Of a DNA stretch of 64,000 nt, positions 28,657 through 38,910 are shown one piece after another (position 1 is the first letter of the stretch; the number at the start of each line of letters is the position of its first letter). The stretch is from Lentimicrobium saccharophilum (lineage in GTDB: Bacteria > Bacteroidota > Bacteroidia > Bacteroidales > Lentimicrobiaceae), in assembly GCF_001192835.1 (NCBI RefSeq), contig NZ_DF968183.1, positions 1,199,338-1,263,337 of the forward strand. Direction: 5' to 3'. A program made the translations under genes and the position numbers. Under the pieces are notes generated by a model, which saw only the letters and a list, made by a program, of their open reading frames with translations, did not search any database and was not told the DNA's origin.

Positions 28657-28967
28657 GACTGACTTTATCTGAAGGTTTTTAATTTCGGTCTGCAAAGGAC
28701 GTAATTTTTTTCAAATTATACAACATGTTTCTAAAAAAAAATCATCAGCGTCAAAAATCTAAAAATCGTGATGAAAAACTCAGCTAAGAAAGTGTTATGA
28801 ACCTGATTCCCTTATTATTAAAATGATCAAATCAGGAAATCCGGTCTCCCGGTTCATTTTTACCGGCATTTACAATGGTAAAACAGCCGAAACTCCCTGC
28901 GGTGAAGCAATTTACATTAATCCGGCAGGTAAATTAGTCCGGTATCAATATTTGCTGAATATAGTTT
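28657..28967. other. Intergenic region, no gene seen
   Basis: About 310 bp of AT-rich sequence between the rpmB start and the 3' end of the receiver/ATP-grasp gene. A 64-codon frame at 28823-29017 runs into that gene in antisense and has no support. No repeat or RNA gene was recognised; the rpmB promoter must lie here, but no consensus -7 element was found. Confidence 0.5.
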
Positions 28968-31900
28968 TCAGCTATCCCAGATCACCGCTGCAATGCGTTT
29001 CTTTCCATCCATTTTAATCTGTATGGGTTTCCTGAACCTGACATGTTTAAAATGGGGGGTCCTTTGCACCAGTTCCTGCTGATCAAGAATTTCCCATCTG
29101 ATGAACGAGCCTGAAAGCTCCTGTTGAATCGAAAAGTAACCGACATTCATGGAGGTGACATTGTGGAAAAAATGTGATCCTGAAGAGGCATCAAGCGGGT
29201 AACCTTCCAGGCTGGTTTCCACAATCACCCCTGCCGATGATATCTGAGGCCAGTTCACCGGAATGCCGATCCAGCGGTCGCGGGTGCCCCATCGACCGGG
29301 TCCTATAAGCAGGTATTTCCGGCCCGATTCACGAAAGGCCTGATTGAGGGATTCCACCTCCTCAGCCATTTCAACCGTCCTGCGCTTGTCAAATACATTT
29401 ATGTCGATATAAATCACATCGGAAATGTCGCTGATCAGCCCGTTTCCCATCCCCTTTTCAGAAATCATGAGCAATTTTTCCGGATCAATCTGCCCAGGCT
29501 CGAAACTATAGTCCTCCATACTTCCGATCAAAGGTTTTATCTGCAACAGATAAAAAGAGGCTTTCAGCTCCTTGTCGCGGTTAAGGTCAACGGCAAATTC
29601 AATTTCGACCGGCGCTCCCATGGCCTCCTTAACCACATCGAGCACGGTTTCAATGGTTTTGGCAAGGGGGATATAATTATATTTCAGAATATTTGAGAAA
29701 TTGATGATGCGGGGGCCAGGCTGTGTCAGACCGGGAACAATACGATGGTTATCCACATCGTAAACCGATGCAAGGTGCCGGAGTGTCCCGTGGCGTTCAG
29801 CATCATCAAGGTCAAGTTTTGTTAATCCGGCTGTATCACCTTCCATCAGATTGATCTCCTTTTTTGCCAGATCCACTGCATAAAAGTCTATCTGCGAATT
29901 TTTATACTGATCAGCCGGAGTGTTGATTTCAGTGGTCGGGTACTTTGGTGAAAAACGGTAGGCTTTCCCGCCTTCCACCACCTGTTTTCCAAGCCCGAGC
30001 GCAGCCACGGCAAATCCTTCCTCAGGCTTCATGTGGGCAAACGGATAATAATTGTATGACTGTGCGACCCCGCTGATATGCGGATAATAACAGTCCTCAA
30101 ACCGGTTGCCGACAACTTCCTGAATGACGACAGCCATTTTTTCCTCTTCCAGTTTGTAGCGGATGGCCTCGATGTAGCCCCTGGCAATCTTCGAATACAC
30201 AGAGGCATACACCAGTTTGATGGCATCCATAGTCTGCTTCAGCCTGATGTTGAAGTCCGGATCATTATTGGGCAGCAGGTAAGTCTCAAAGATGCCCGCG
30301 AATGGCTGCATCAGCGAATCTTCAAACAAGCCCGACGAACGTATGGCAATCGGATTGGTGATATGTTTCAGCAGAATGCGCAGGCGCTTGATAAGGGTTT
30401 CGGTGAGCGATGATTCAATAAACAACTTTTTTACCTGTTCATAATCCAGACCATCCATTACCTTGTCATGCAGTTTATTACGATCGATGAAATACTCAAA
30501 CTCATCCGTGCCGATGATGGAGGTTTTCGGCGTGCGTATATTAATGTTCGGTAGCAGTTGCTCAAAATCGTAATTATAGATCAGGGTATTGATAAACGCC
30601 AGACCCCGGCCTTTTCCCCCTAAGGAACCGGAACTGAGGCTCACCACATTACTTTCGTCAAGCAGGGCCGATTCTTCAAATGGAATCACCTTTCCCTTAT
30701 TCTGCTCATTCCTGAACTGCTGAATTACCCTGATCAGGTAAGCCCGCAGCTGGGCCGGGCTCTCAAAATCGCTGACCTTGGCAGGATTAATGATCTTGGC
30801 AACCTGGATTTCGCCCCTGGCCATCAACCACAAAGAGAAATGATCCTTGCGCGCGTGGTAAATCAGCGATTCTTCAGGAATAATTCTTAGGTAAGACTCG
30901 AACTCCCGCAGCGACCGTGCAATGGCGATCTGAGCCCCTTCCTTGTCGCGATAAATGAAGTTTCCGAATCCGAGATAATGGGTGATAAAACTTTTAAAAT
31001 CCTGCACCAGGGTTTCGGAATTCTTATCGATAAAAGTGGTTTTCAACTCGTAGGCAAACTTTGCATTTTCGATATTGTGCGACTGGATAATTACAGGCAA
31101 TTCCTTTACCACTCCCCGGGCATACTTCACAAGGTCGAAACCGGCCATTTCATCTGCCCTTCCATTTTTCGGGTATTTTACATCTGTGATCAGGCACAGC
31201 ATAAAATCCTTGTATCTGTCAATGACTTCCTTGGCTTCTTCGTAAGTGGATGCCAGCAGAAGTTTGGGACGCGCCCGCATGCGCAGCACTTTGTAAAGTT
31301 CGTCTGTACTCACATCTTCAATGATCCGCCTGGTTTGTTCCAGCACAATACTATACAACAGGGGCAGATAACGCGAGTAATACTGAGGAGAGTCCTCCAC
31401 CAGCAGCAGTACCCTTACCAGACCTACCTTGGTATCATTCTCCACATTGATCTTATCCTCAATCAGTTTGATCATGGCGAAAAACACCTTGGATTCCCCG
31501 TTCCAAACAAAAATGCGGTCAACAAAGCGCATCATCGGTTGCTCTGTGTAATAGGAAAGATCGTTGTTATTATTAAGCAACAGGAAAATGGGTATGTAGG
31601 GAAACTCTTCCTTAACTTTTTCGGCCAGCATCAGGGGTTGTTTCTTCTCAACACCTACCATAAAAATGATCAGGTCGAAATGCTTCGACTGTAACTGAAC
31701 AAAGACCTCTTCTTCACTCGAAACTCCGGTAATCCTGGGCATAGAAGTAAGGTTCAGCTGATGGTATTCACCCAGCACATGCTCTGAAAACCTTCCTTCC
31801 TTTTCGATGCTGTAAGCGTCGTAAAGATTGGCCACCAGCAGGATTTCCTTCACTTTGAAGGGCATCAGGTCATGATAGACATCCCGGTCATAATTGCTTT

Positions 31901-32423
31901 TATTCAGGAACTTCTGCAGCAACTGCCTGCTGGTAACCTGCGGGATTTTCTTATCCTCTGCCTGTGAGATTTTCTGCTGGACCAGGGTATGGCGCAGCAG
32001 CATTTTTGCTTCCTGACTGTTCAGGTAGCCGGTAATCATATTTGCCAGGTTCCCGATCAGGTGCCGCTCTTCAATCAGAAAAGGTCCTTCGTCGGCCTCA
32101 ACAAATTCGCGGGTGTAAAAAACCTCGATACTCCCCTTCTTACCATTGATGGACTCAAACTGCTGCCGCTGCACCCAGATGCTCTCCCTGAATCCGACAG
32201 ATCTGTATTCCCTGCCATCAAAGATAATTCTGACGACCGTATAGGCGGGATACTGCCAGGCATCGGGAAAAATCATGGCAAGTTGCTGAAGCGTTTCCTC
32301 AACAGGTTTTCCCTCTTTAAGTATCTGGGTCGTCTGATTGATGGCCGCCAGTTCTTTTAAACGCTCGCGGCGCTCATACATCAGCTTTTGAATATCAGGA
32401 TTCTTCTCAGGAATGTCAGTCAT
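28968..32423 (-). CDS. Multidomain receiver / PEP-pyruvate-binding (PPDK N-terminal) protein
   Basis: A 1151-residue soluble protein of unusual design. Residues 1-150 resemble a GAF-type sensor region (ELAAINQTTQILKEGKPVEE is a common lead-in to sensor domains in this phylum). About 190-310 is a degenerate receiver-like fold (KEILLVANLYDA to FDLIIFMVG, with no acidic pocket). About 335-470 is a second receiver with the acidic pair in LLLVEDSP, a candidate phospho-Asp in LCLITDVKYP and a Lys in FIDKNS. About 590-980 is the ATP-grasp domain of PEP synthase/PPDK (GSLGGKGRGLAFIN, AIRSSGLFEDS, PFAGIFETYL, MAVVIQEVVG, PVEIEFAVD). The swivelling phospho-His domain and the PEP/pyruvate barrel of true PEP synthases are absent; the last ~150 residues are unassigned (LLIGPGRWGTRDRWIGIPVN). 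It is divergent from the response regulator at 32566. Function unknown. Confidence 0.75.
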   Translation of the reverse strand: MTDIPEKNPDIQKLMYERRERLKELAAINQTTQILKEGKPVEETLQQLAMIFPDAWQYPAYTVVRIIFDGREYRSVGFRESIWVQRQQFESINGKKGSIEVFYTREFVEADEGPFLIEERHLIGNLANMITGYLNSQEAKMLLRHTLVQQKISQAEDKKIPQVTSRQLLQKFLNKSNYDRDVYHDLMPFKVKEILLVANLYDAYSIEKEGRFSEHVLGEYHQLNLTSMPRITGVSSEEEVFVQLQSKHFDLIIFMVGVEKKQPLMLAEKVKEEFPYIPIFLLLNNNNDLSYYTEQPMMRFVDRIFVWNGESKVFFAMIKLIEDKINVENDTKVGLVRVLLLVEDSPQYYSRYLPLLYSIVLEQTRRIIEDVSTDELYKVLRMRARPKLLLASTYEEAKEVIDRYKDFMLCLITDVKYPKNGRADEMAGFDLVKYARGVVKELPVIIQSHNIENAKFAYELKTTFIDKNSETLVQDFKSFITHYLGFGNFIYRDKEGAQIAIARSLREFESYLRIIPEESLIYHARKDHFSLWLMARGEIQVAKIINPAKVSDFESPAQLRAYLIRVIQQFRNEQNKGKVIPFEESALLDESNVVSLSSGSLGGKGRGLAFINTLIYNYDFEQLLPNINIRTPKTSIIGTDEFEYFIDRNKLHDKVMDGLDYEQVKKLFIESSLTETLIKRLRILLKHITNPIAIRSSGLFEDSLMQPFAGIFETYLLPNNDPDFNIRLKQTMDAIKLVYASVYSKIARGYIEAIRYKLEEEKMAVVIQEVVGNRFEDCYYPHISGVAQSYNYYPFAHMKPEEGFAVAALGLGKQVVEGGKAYRFSPKYPTTEINTPADQYKNSQIDFYAVDLAKKEINLMEGDTAGLTKLDLDDAERHGTLRHLASVYDVDNHRIVPGLTQPGPRIINFSNILKYNYIPLAKTIETVLDVVKEAMGAPVEIEFAVDLNRDKELKASFYLLQIKPLIGSMEDYSFEPGQIDPEKLLMISEKGMGNGLISDISDVIYIDINVFDKRRTVEMAEEVESLNQAFRESGRKYLLIGPGRWGTRDRWIGIPVNWPQISSAGVIVETSLEGYPLDASSGSHFFHNVTSMNVGYFSIQQELSGSFIRWEILDQQELVQRTPHFKHVRFRKPIQIKMDGKKRIAAVIWDS

Positions 32424-32513
32424 AACCTATAAATTGCGATGCACTAAATTAAGCATTTCAGATACAAACCGGTCATGTTTTAGCAAAAATGGCCTTCACA
32501 ACTGACCCGGAAC

Positions 32514-32543
32514 TTGAAAATTCATCAGAAAATTATAATTTCG
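32514..32543 (+). promoter_or_regulatory. Promoter of NarL-type regulator
   Basis: TTG (32514-32516), 19 bp, then TAATTTCG (32536-32543), one mismatch from TAnnTTTG. Predicted start near 32550, about 16 nt before the GTG start at 32566. Confidence 0.5.
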
Positions 32544-32565
32544 TGGCACAAAAGCAGCAACAGCA

Positions 32566-33225
32566 GTGAATAAAATAGAAGTCATACTTGTTGACGATCA
32601 CCGCATCATGTGTGAAGGGCTGAAATCCATGCTCGGCGATTCGCACGAAATCACCGTGATGGGATGCGTAAGAAACCTTTCTGAGTTGCTGATCAAACTC
32701 AGAATCCTTCCCATACACGTTATTCTGCTGAGTTGTTACGAACCGGGAGATCATGATATTGAAATGATCCGCATCATACAGCGGGAACATCCCCAGATTA
32801 AAATCCTCATCCTTGCCATGACCGCACAGGAAAGTTTTATCCTCAGGACCCTGAAAGCAGGCGCCAAAGGATTTCTGAGCAAGGACGCCGACCGCAATGA
32901 ACTGATTGAATCCATTCTTACCATACGCAACGGGTACGATTATTACAGCAAGTCCATTTCTGAAATAATCCTCAAACGCTATCTGAACCAACCAGGCAAC
33001 GGCAATGCCCAGCGTAACCAGCCCGCAGGCGTGTTGAGCGACCGCGAAATGGAAGTACTGAAACTTTACGCCGAAAGCTATACCAATCAGGAAATCGCCG
33101 ATAAACTATTTGTCAGTATCCGCACCGTTGAGTCGCACAAGAACAACATTATGCGCAAGATCAACCTCAAAACCACGGTAGATATGGTAAAATTCGCCAT
33201 CCGCAACAACCTGATTGAAATCTGA
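32566..33225 (+). CDS. NarL/LuxR-type response regulator lacking the phospho-acceptor Asp
   Basis: A 219-residue DNA-binding regulator. Residues 1-120 are a receiver fold with the acidic pair Asp10-Asp11 (VILVDDHRIMCEG) and the conserved Lys in GAKGFLSKDADRNEL. Where the phosphorylated Asp is expected, the sequence reads HVILLSCYEPGDHD, putting Ser56 in that position. Residues about 150-219 are a LuxR-type helix-turn-helix (LSDREMEVLKLYAESYTNQE then SIRTVESHKNNIMRKI). It starts with GTG. Without the Asp it is unlikely to be controlled by classical phosphotransfer. It is divergent from the receiver/ATP-grasp gene across a 142-bp spacer, so the two may be functionally linked. Confidence 0.9.
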   Translation: MNKIEVILVDDHRIMCEGLKSMLGDSHEITVMGCVRNLSELLIKLRILPIHVILLSCYEPGDHDIEMIRIIQREHPQIKILILAMTAQESFILRTLKAGAKGFLSKDADRNELIESILTIRNGYDYYSKSISEIILKRYLNQPGNGNAQRNQPAGVLSDREMEVLKLYAESYTNQEIADKLFVSIRTVESHKNNIMRKINLKTTVDMVKFAIRNNLIEI

Positions 33226-33322
33226 CAATCCCGGGTATAAGATCCATGCTTCTGTCTCATTCAATTTGACAACCGGGCGGTGTGACCTTCAGTGCGCCTT
33301 ATTACCGGCAGAACCCGGCTAA

Positions 33323-34831
<1,509 letters not shown>

Positions 34832-34855
34832 ACCTCAGCTTTTTGTAACAGTGCG

Positions 34856-34889
34856 GAGGCTCCGGCTCAGGCCGGAGCTTCTTTTTTTT
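34856..34889 (+). terminator. Intrinsic terminator of gdhA
   Basis: GGAGGCTCCGGC (34855-34866 region) pairs with GCCGGAGCTTC (34871-34881) around a TCAG loop, with one G-U pair, followed by eight T residues (34882-34889). Confidence 0.88.
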
Positions 34890-34897
34890 CAGCATGT

Positions 34898-35509
34898 TCA
34901 GTAGTTATGCCCTTTTCCGCTTAGTTTCAGTGTTTGCATATAATCCCCGGCATATTGCCTTAAATCAGGGAAAAACAGGTTAAAACGCTCCCTGTAAAAT
35001 TCATAGTGTTGTTGAAGTTCACCTGCCGCATGCTCCAGGTTCGAACTGAAAACCGTGCGTCTGGCCATGCCGTTCAGTGCATGGTTCAGTCCTTCGATAT
35101 CGCGGTAATGCAGCAACCAGTTGTGCTGCATCATAAACGGAAGCATATAGCGCGTCCTCGCCGGCAGAATTACAAAAGAACCCATCAGCACCCTGTACAT
35201 CCGGCCGGTAAACGCCTCCAGGGGTTCCGCCGACCAGGCAGGCCATCCGGAAGCCAGAAAATGGTCAAAGAACATATCCAGTGCGACGCCGGCATACTTC
35301 CTGAAACCCGGCCGGAGGTACTCCACTGTTTCCTTCACAACACCGTGTGTATCGGTATAGGCATCAATCGCCCGGTGCAGCCTGATCCCGTCCTGAATGC
35401 CGGTCCGGTAGCGGTCCATCTTCCTGCCTTTCACATGATCGGCGATAAAATTGCCGATGATGATGTCAGGGTCATCGCCCGAAAGATACAGGTGTGCCAG
35501 GAAGTTCAT
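34898..35509 (-). CDS. ACP phosphodiesterase-like protein (AcpH/DUF479)
   Basis: A 203-residue protein of the AcpH family, whose characterised members remove the phosphopantetheine group from acyl carrier protein. The start MNFLAHLYLSGDDPDIIIGN and the HD-like metal-binding motifs are typical: GNFIADHVKG near residue 20, then LHRAIDAYTDTH near 45, then DMFFDHFLA near 78. Tail-to-tail with gdhA across its terminator. Functional assignment rests on family membership only; many Bacteroidota members are unstudied. Confidence 0.85.
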   Translation of the reverse strand: MNFLAHLYLSGDDPDIIIGNFIADHVKGRKMDRYRTGIQDGIRLHRAIDAYTDTHGVVKETVEYLRPGFRKYAGVALDMFFDHFLASGWPAWSAEPLEAFTGRMYRVLMGSFVILPARTRYMLPFMMQHNWLLHYRDIEGLNHALNGMARRTVFSSNLEHAAGELQQHYEFYRERFNLFFPDLRQYAGDYMQTLKLSGKGHNY

Positions 35510-35528
35510 GTGATCAGATTTCAGGATT

Positions 35529-35536
35529 CAAAATTA
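35529..35536 (-). promoter_or_regulatory. -7 element upstream of the AcpH-like gene
   Basis: On the minus strand TAATTTTG matches TAnnTTTG; no good -33. Predicted start near 35522, about 13 nt before the ATG at 35509. Confidence 0.4.
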
Positions 35537-35802
35537 GCCGATTTGTCCGTACATTTTGCATCTGCACTATATTGCACTGATATTGTGCACTTTATGCCAA
35601 ATATGTATTCATTAACAATAGTCCGTTAAATTTAAGAATCACGCAAGGACGCAAAGACCCCGCAAAAGTGGCGGGGCAGGCAGCAACGACTTGATTATGA
35701 ATAACTTGTTATCATTAAACGAGTTTTATAATCCACTGTAAGTCAATTCATTAAAAGTTCTTTACGGACTACTGCATTAAATGAAGTGCTGATTATTAGC
35801 CA

Positions 35803-35820
35803 TCCCGATCGCCATCGGGA
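35803..35820. repeat. Small inverted repeat
   Basis: TCCCGAT (35803-35809) and ATCGGGA (35814-35820) with a CGCC loop; no T-run on either side, so not a clear terminator. Lies in the gene-poor stretch. Confidence 0.5.
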
Positions 35821-35990
35821 CACCAAAACCCGGAATAGCACAAAAATATTTAATAAGAAGATATTCATCCCCAATATTGTCCGGTTGAATTATGAGATTA
35901 CCTTCTGTGAGCACACTGCCCCTGGCGGATCGGTTCTTCGCTAACGCTCAGAATGAATTTGACTTACACGGGTTTGAGGGGAAGGGAGCT

Positions 35991-36031
35991 TTGTGGCAAA
36001 TTCTTTCTTCATTTTATCCGGACAATGGTGA
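35991..36031 (+). repeat. Dispersed 41-bp repeat, copy 2
   Basis: Matches 11941-11981 at 38 of 41 positions, including the exact block ATCCGGACAATGGTGA. Copies are in the same orientation and both are intergenic. Confidence 0.7.
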
Positions 36032-36376
36032 TTTAAAATATAGCTGCATCCGCAATCAGCATCCGGTTTTTTCAGGTTCTCATGAAAAGAGAAAAAAAAT
36101 TGTGTATTTCTGTGTTTTTGAGATTTTGTGGCAGATATCTTAAATCAAATGGCAAAGTTAATGTCAGCATATCAAAAAGGAATTGCCATGTCAAGCGCCA
36201 TTTGCCGTTGACGGAAGCAGTTTTCATGATCAGTTTAATCAGAATCCGGCCAATAATGTCATCTCCCCTGACGGATAGCCGGAAAGGGTGATCAGATACT
36301 GAAAATACCTGATCATTCTTATTATTTAAAACAATTCCAGATAATTTTAGCTGAACTGCATGTAATCAAATTTTTA

Positions 36377-36384
36377 TAGTTTTG
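36377..36384 (+). promoter_or_regulatory. -7 element upstream of iorA
   Basis: TAGTTTTG matches TAnnTTTG; the -33 region is weak. Predicted start near 36391, giving a leader of about 52 nt. Confidence 0.5.
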
Positions 36385-36442
36385 CCCCGTAGAGATTCCT
36401 CTGATTCTTTCAGTTGAAAAAAATCAAAACCTTAAATATATT

Positions 36443-38068
36443 ATGCAGAAGTTATTATTACTGGGAGACGAGGCCATAGCACAAGGCGCCATCGATGCCG
36501 GCCTGTCAGGGATTTATGCCTATCCGGGAACCCCTTCCACGGAGATCACCGAGTATGTGATGCACTCGAAGGAAGCAAAATCAGGCAAAGTGGTTGCTTC
36601 GTGGGGCGCCAATGAAAAAACCGCCATGGAAGCGGCCCTGGGCATGTCGTACGCCGGGAAACGCGCCATGGTATGCATGAAGCACGTGGGACTGAATGTT
36701 GCAGCCGATGCGTTTGTAAATTCAGCAATCACGGGCGCCAACGGCGGATTGGTTGTTGTTGCGGCCGACGACCCCTCCATGCATTCATCACAGAATGAGC
36801 AGGACTCAAGGTTTTACGGCAAGTTTGCATTGATTCCCATCCTGGAACCCGGCAATCAGCAGGAAGCCTACGATATGGTTCATTATGGCTTTGACCTGAG
36901 TGAAAAATACGGCATCCCGGTTATGCTGCGCATCACCACGAGGCTGGCTCATTCCCGCTCAGGGGTTGCATTAAAGGAAAGCAGGGTACAAAATGAAATA
37001 CGGCTCCCTGAAAACCTCAGACAGTTTATTCTTTTGCCGGCCAATGCCCGCCGTCAGTATAAACACCTGCTCACCAACCAGGCTGCATTTATTTCAGCTT
37101 CCGGAGCATCTCCTTTCAACAAACTGACAGACCACAAGGACAAAAGCATTGGCATCATCGCCTGCGGCCTTGCCTATAACTATCTGGTTGAAAATTTCCC
37201 GGGGCACGAGGTCCCGCATCCTGTGCTGCGCATCGGCCAGTATCCGCTACCTGAAAAGATGGTCAGGGATTTATATGACAGCTGCGACAGCCTGCTGGTG
37301 CTCGAAGACGGTTATCCGCTGGTTGAAGAACTGATCCGTGGTTTTCTGAACAACGGCAAGCCGGTAAGGGGTCGCCTTGACGGTACCGTGCCACGCGACG
37401 GGGAACTCAACCCCAATATTGTGGCCCGTGCGCTGGGCCTTGCCGATACCAGGGGAAGGGATATCCCGGCCATCGTAAGCAGCCGGCCGCCGTCACTCTG
37501 CAAGGGATGCCCGCACATATACAGCTACAATGCCCTCAACGAAGCCCTCGCCAGCCTGAGCAAAGGCAGGGTATTCTCTGATATAGGCTGTTATACCCTC
37601 GGCGCCCTCGAACCTTTTGATGCCATCAATTCCTGTGTGGATATGGGCGCTTCCATTACCATGGCCAAGGGTGCCGCTGACGCCGGCCTCGTTCCCGCCG
37701 TGGCTGTTATCGGGGATTCCACCTTTACCCATTCGGGTATGACCGGACTGCTCGACGCGGTGATCAGCAAATCGCCCATCACCGTGATGATCCTCGACAA
37801 CGCTACTACAGCTATGACAGGTGGTCAAAACTCAGCCGCCGTAGGAAAGATTGAAGACATCTGCCTGGCCATCGGTGTGGAGAAAGAGCATATCAGGATC
37901 CTAAACCCTTTACAAAAACACCATGAGGAAAACCTCAGGATTATGATGGAAGAGATCGCCTATCCGGGCGTTTCGGTCGTAATCCCCCGCAGGGAATGTA
38001 TTCAGACGGCTGCCAGAAGGCTGAGGGAAGAAAAGAAAAAACAGGAAACAAGCAAAGCAGAGGCATAA
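36443..38068 (+). CDS. iorA: Indolepyruvate ferredoxin oxidoreductase alpha subunit, short form
   Basis: Thiamine-diphosphate enzyme that decarboxylates aryl-pyruvates to aryl-acetyl-CoA with ferredoxin in anaerobic aromatic amino acid metabolism. Visible are the N-terminal pyrimidine-binding half (YPGTPSTEITEYVM, and GANEKTAMEAALGMSYAGKR), CKGCPH at residues 353-358, and the TPP half (GCYTLGALEPFDAI, VIGDSTFTHSGMTGLLDAVI, LDNATTAMTGGQN). At 541 residues it stops in a charged tail (EEKKKQETSKAEA) where classical IorA continues for about 60-100 residues with two [4Fe-4S] ferredoxin motifs; no such Cys clusters are present. iorB follows 2 bp after the stop, so electron transfer must use another arrangement. 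Confidence 0.9.
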   Translation: MQKLLLLGDEAIAQGAIDAGLSGIYAYPGTPSTEITEYVMHSKEAKSGKVVASWGANEKTAMEAALGMSYAGKRAMVCMKHVGLNVAADAFVNSAITGANGGLVVVAADDPSMHSSQNEQDSRFYGKFALIPILEPGNQQEAYDMVHYGFDLSEKYGIPVMLRITTRLAHSRSGVALKESRVQNEIRLPENLRQFILLPANARRQYKHLLTNQAAFISASGASPFNKLTDHKDKSIGIIACGLAYNYLVENFPGHEVPHPVLRIGQYPLPEKMVRDLYDSCDSLLVLEDGYPLVEELIRGFLNNGKPVRGRLDGTVPRDGELNPNIVARALGLADTRGRDIPAIVSSRPPSLCKGCPHIYSYNALNEALASLSKGRVFSDIGCYTLGALEPFDAINSCVDMGASITMAKGAADAGLVPAVAVIGDSTFTHSGMTGLLDAVISKSPITVMILDNATTAMTGGQNSAAVGKIEDICLAIGVEKEHIRILNPLQKHHEENLRIMMEEIAYPGVSVVIPRRECIQTAARRLREEKKKQETSKAEA

Positions 38069-38070
38069 CC

Positions 38071-38664
38071 ATGAAAAAAGACATTATACTCGCCGGCGTC
38101 GGCGGACAGGGAATTTTATCGATCGCTGCCACTATCGGAACAGCAGCGCTCAGCACGGGATTGTTTCTCAAACAGGCGGAGGTACATGGGATGAGTCAGC
38201 GCGGCGGCGACGTGCAGTCGAACCTCCGGATCTCGGACAGGGAAATCGCTTCCGATCTGATCCCACAGGGCAAAGCCGATATGATTATTTCCGTGGAGCC
38301 CATGGAATCGCTGCGTTATCTGCCCATGCTTTCGCACGAAGGCTGGCTGGTAACCAATACCAAACCCTACATCAATATCCGGAATTACCCGGAAATGGAA
38401 AAACTGATGGCCGAAATTGAAGCCCAACCCCGCCATATCGCGCTGGATGCCGATGAAATCGCCAGACAGATGGGATCCCCCAAATCGGCCAATATGGTTA
38501 TACTCGGGGCAGCCTCCCCATTCCTGGATATTGAATACACATCTTTACAGGATGCGATACGGTCGATCTTCCGTAAGAAAGGCGATGATGTGATACAGGT
38601 CAACCTCGATGCCCTGGAAGCAGGACGCAGGTTCACCTCAGAAAAGCTTAACAACAGGGCCTGA
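38071..38664 (+). CDS. iorB: Indolepyruvate ferredoxin oxidoreductase beta subunit
   Basis: The gamma-type domain subunit of the 2-oxoacid:ferredoxin oxidoreductase family, 197 residues from the ATG at 38071 (MKKDIILAGVGGQGILSIAA). The frame is open upstream to 37996 but that part lies inside iorA. Landmarks are GVGGQGIL at the N-terminus and EVHGMSQRGGDVQSNLRIS (about residues 37-55). Spaced 2 bp from iorA, so the subunits are made together in stoichiometric amounts. Confidence 0.93.
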   Translation: MKKDIILAGVGGQGILSIAATIGTAALSTGLFLKQAEVHGMSQRGGDVQSNLRISDREIASDLIPQGKADMIISVEPMESLRYLPMLSHEGWLVTNTKPYINIRNYPEMEKLMAEIEAQPRHIALDADEIARQMGSPKSANMVILGAASPFLDIEYTSLQDAIRSIFRKKGDDVIQVNLDALEAGRRFTSEKLNNRA

Positions 38665-38839
38665 AACACGATCAGCAGGATTAGGGAAGTTGCTCCTGGC
38701 AGGCAGAACCACCTGAAATCCTCAAATATCATTTAGTGCGCCCGCCTCCCATTAACCTGAAAACCAACATTCCTGAAGCGGGCACCTTCGGGAAGCATGC
38801 CCCAAATGATGAAAATTCCAAATAAATTTTGGTTTTTCA

Positions 38840-38871
38840 TTGTTTTTCGTGTTGAATAATTATTAGTTTTG
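38840..38871 (+). promoter_or_regulatory. Promoter of the Asp-box/T9SS protein gene
   Basis: TTG (38840-38842), 21 bp, then TAGTTTTG (38864-38871). Predicted start near 38878, about 33 nt before the first ATG. Confidence 0.65.
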
Positions 38872-38910
38872 CAATTGAAAGAAGAAAATTTTGTTTCACC
38901 TTAAAAAATA

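Larger units (their letters stand above)
35510..36442. other. Gene-poor 0.9-kb stretch with degraded repeats
   Basis: No credible gene in about 930 bp. Short frames such as 35892-36143 contain fragments that recur in gene-free DNA (see 35991-36031) and have no family look. Also visible are a small hairpin CCCCGC/GCGGGG near 35659-35679 and another, TCCCGAT-CGCC-ATCGGGA, at 35803-35820. The sequence reads like a patchwork of decayed repetitive words. The last 70 bp carry the probable iorA promoter. Confidence 0.6.

Noticed and set aside
35892-36143. 83-codon frame in the gene-poor region
   Set aside because: It covers the dispersed 41-bp repeat and word-like DNA; no promoter or domain.
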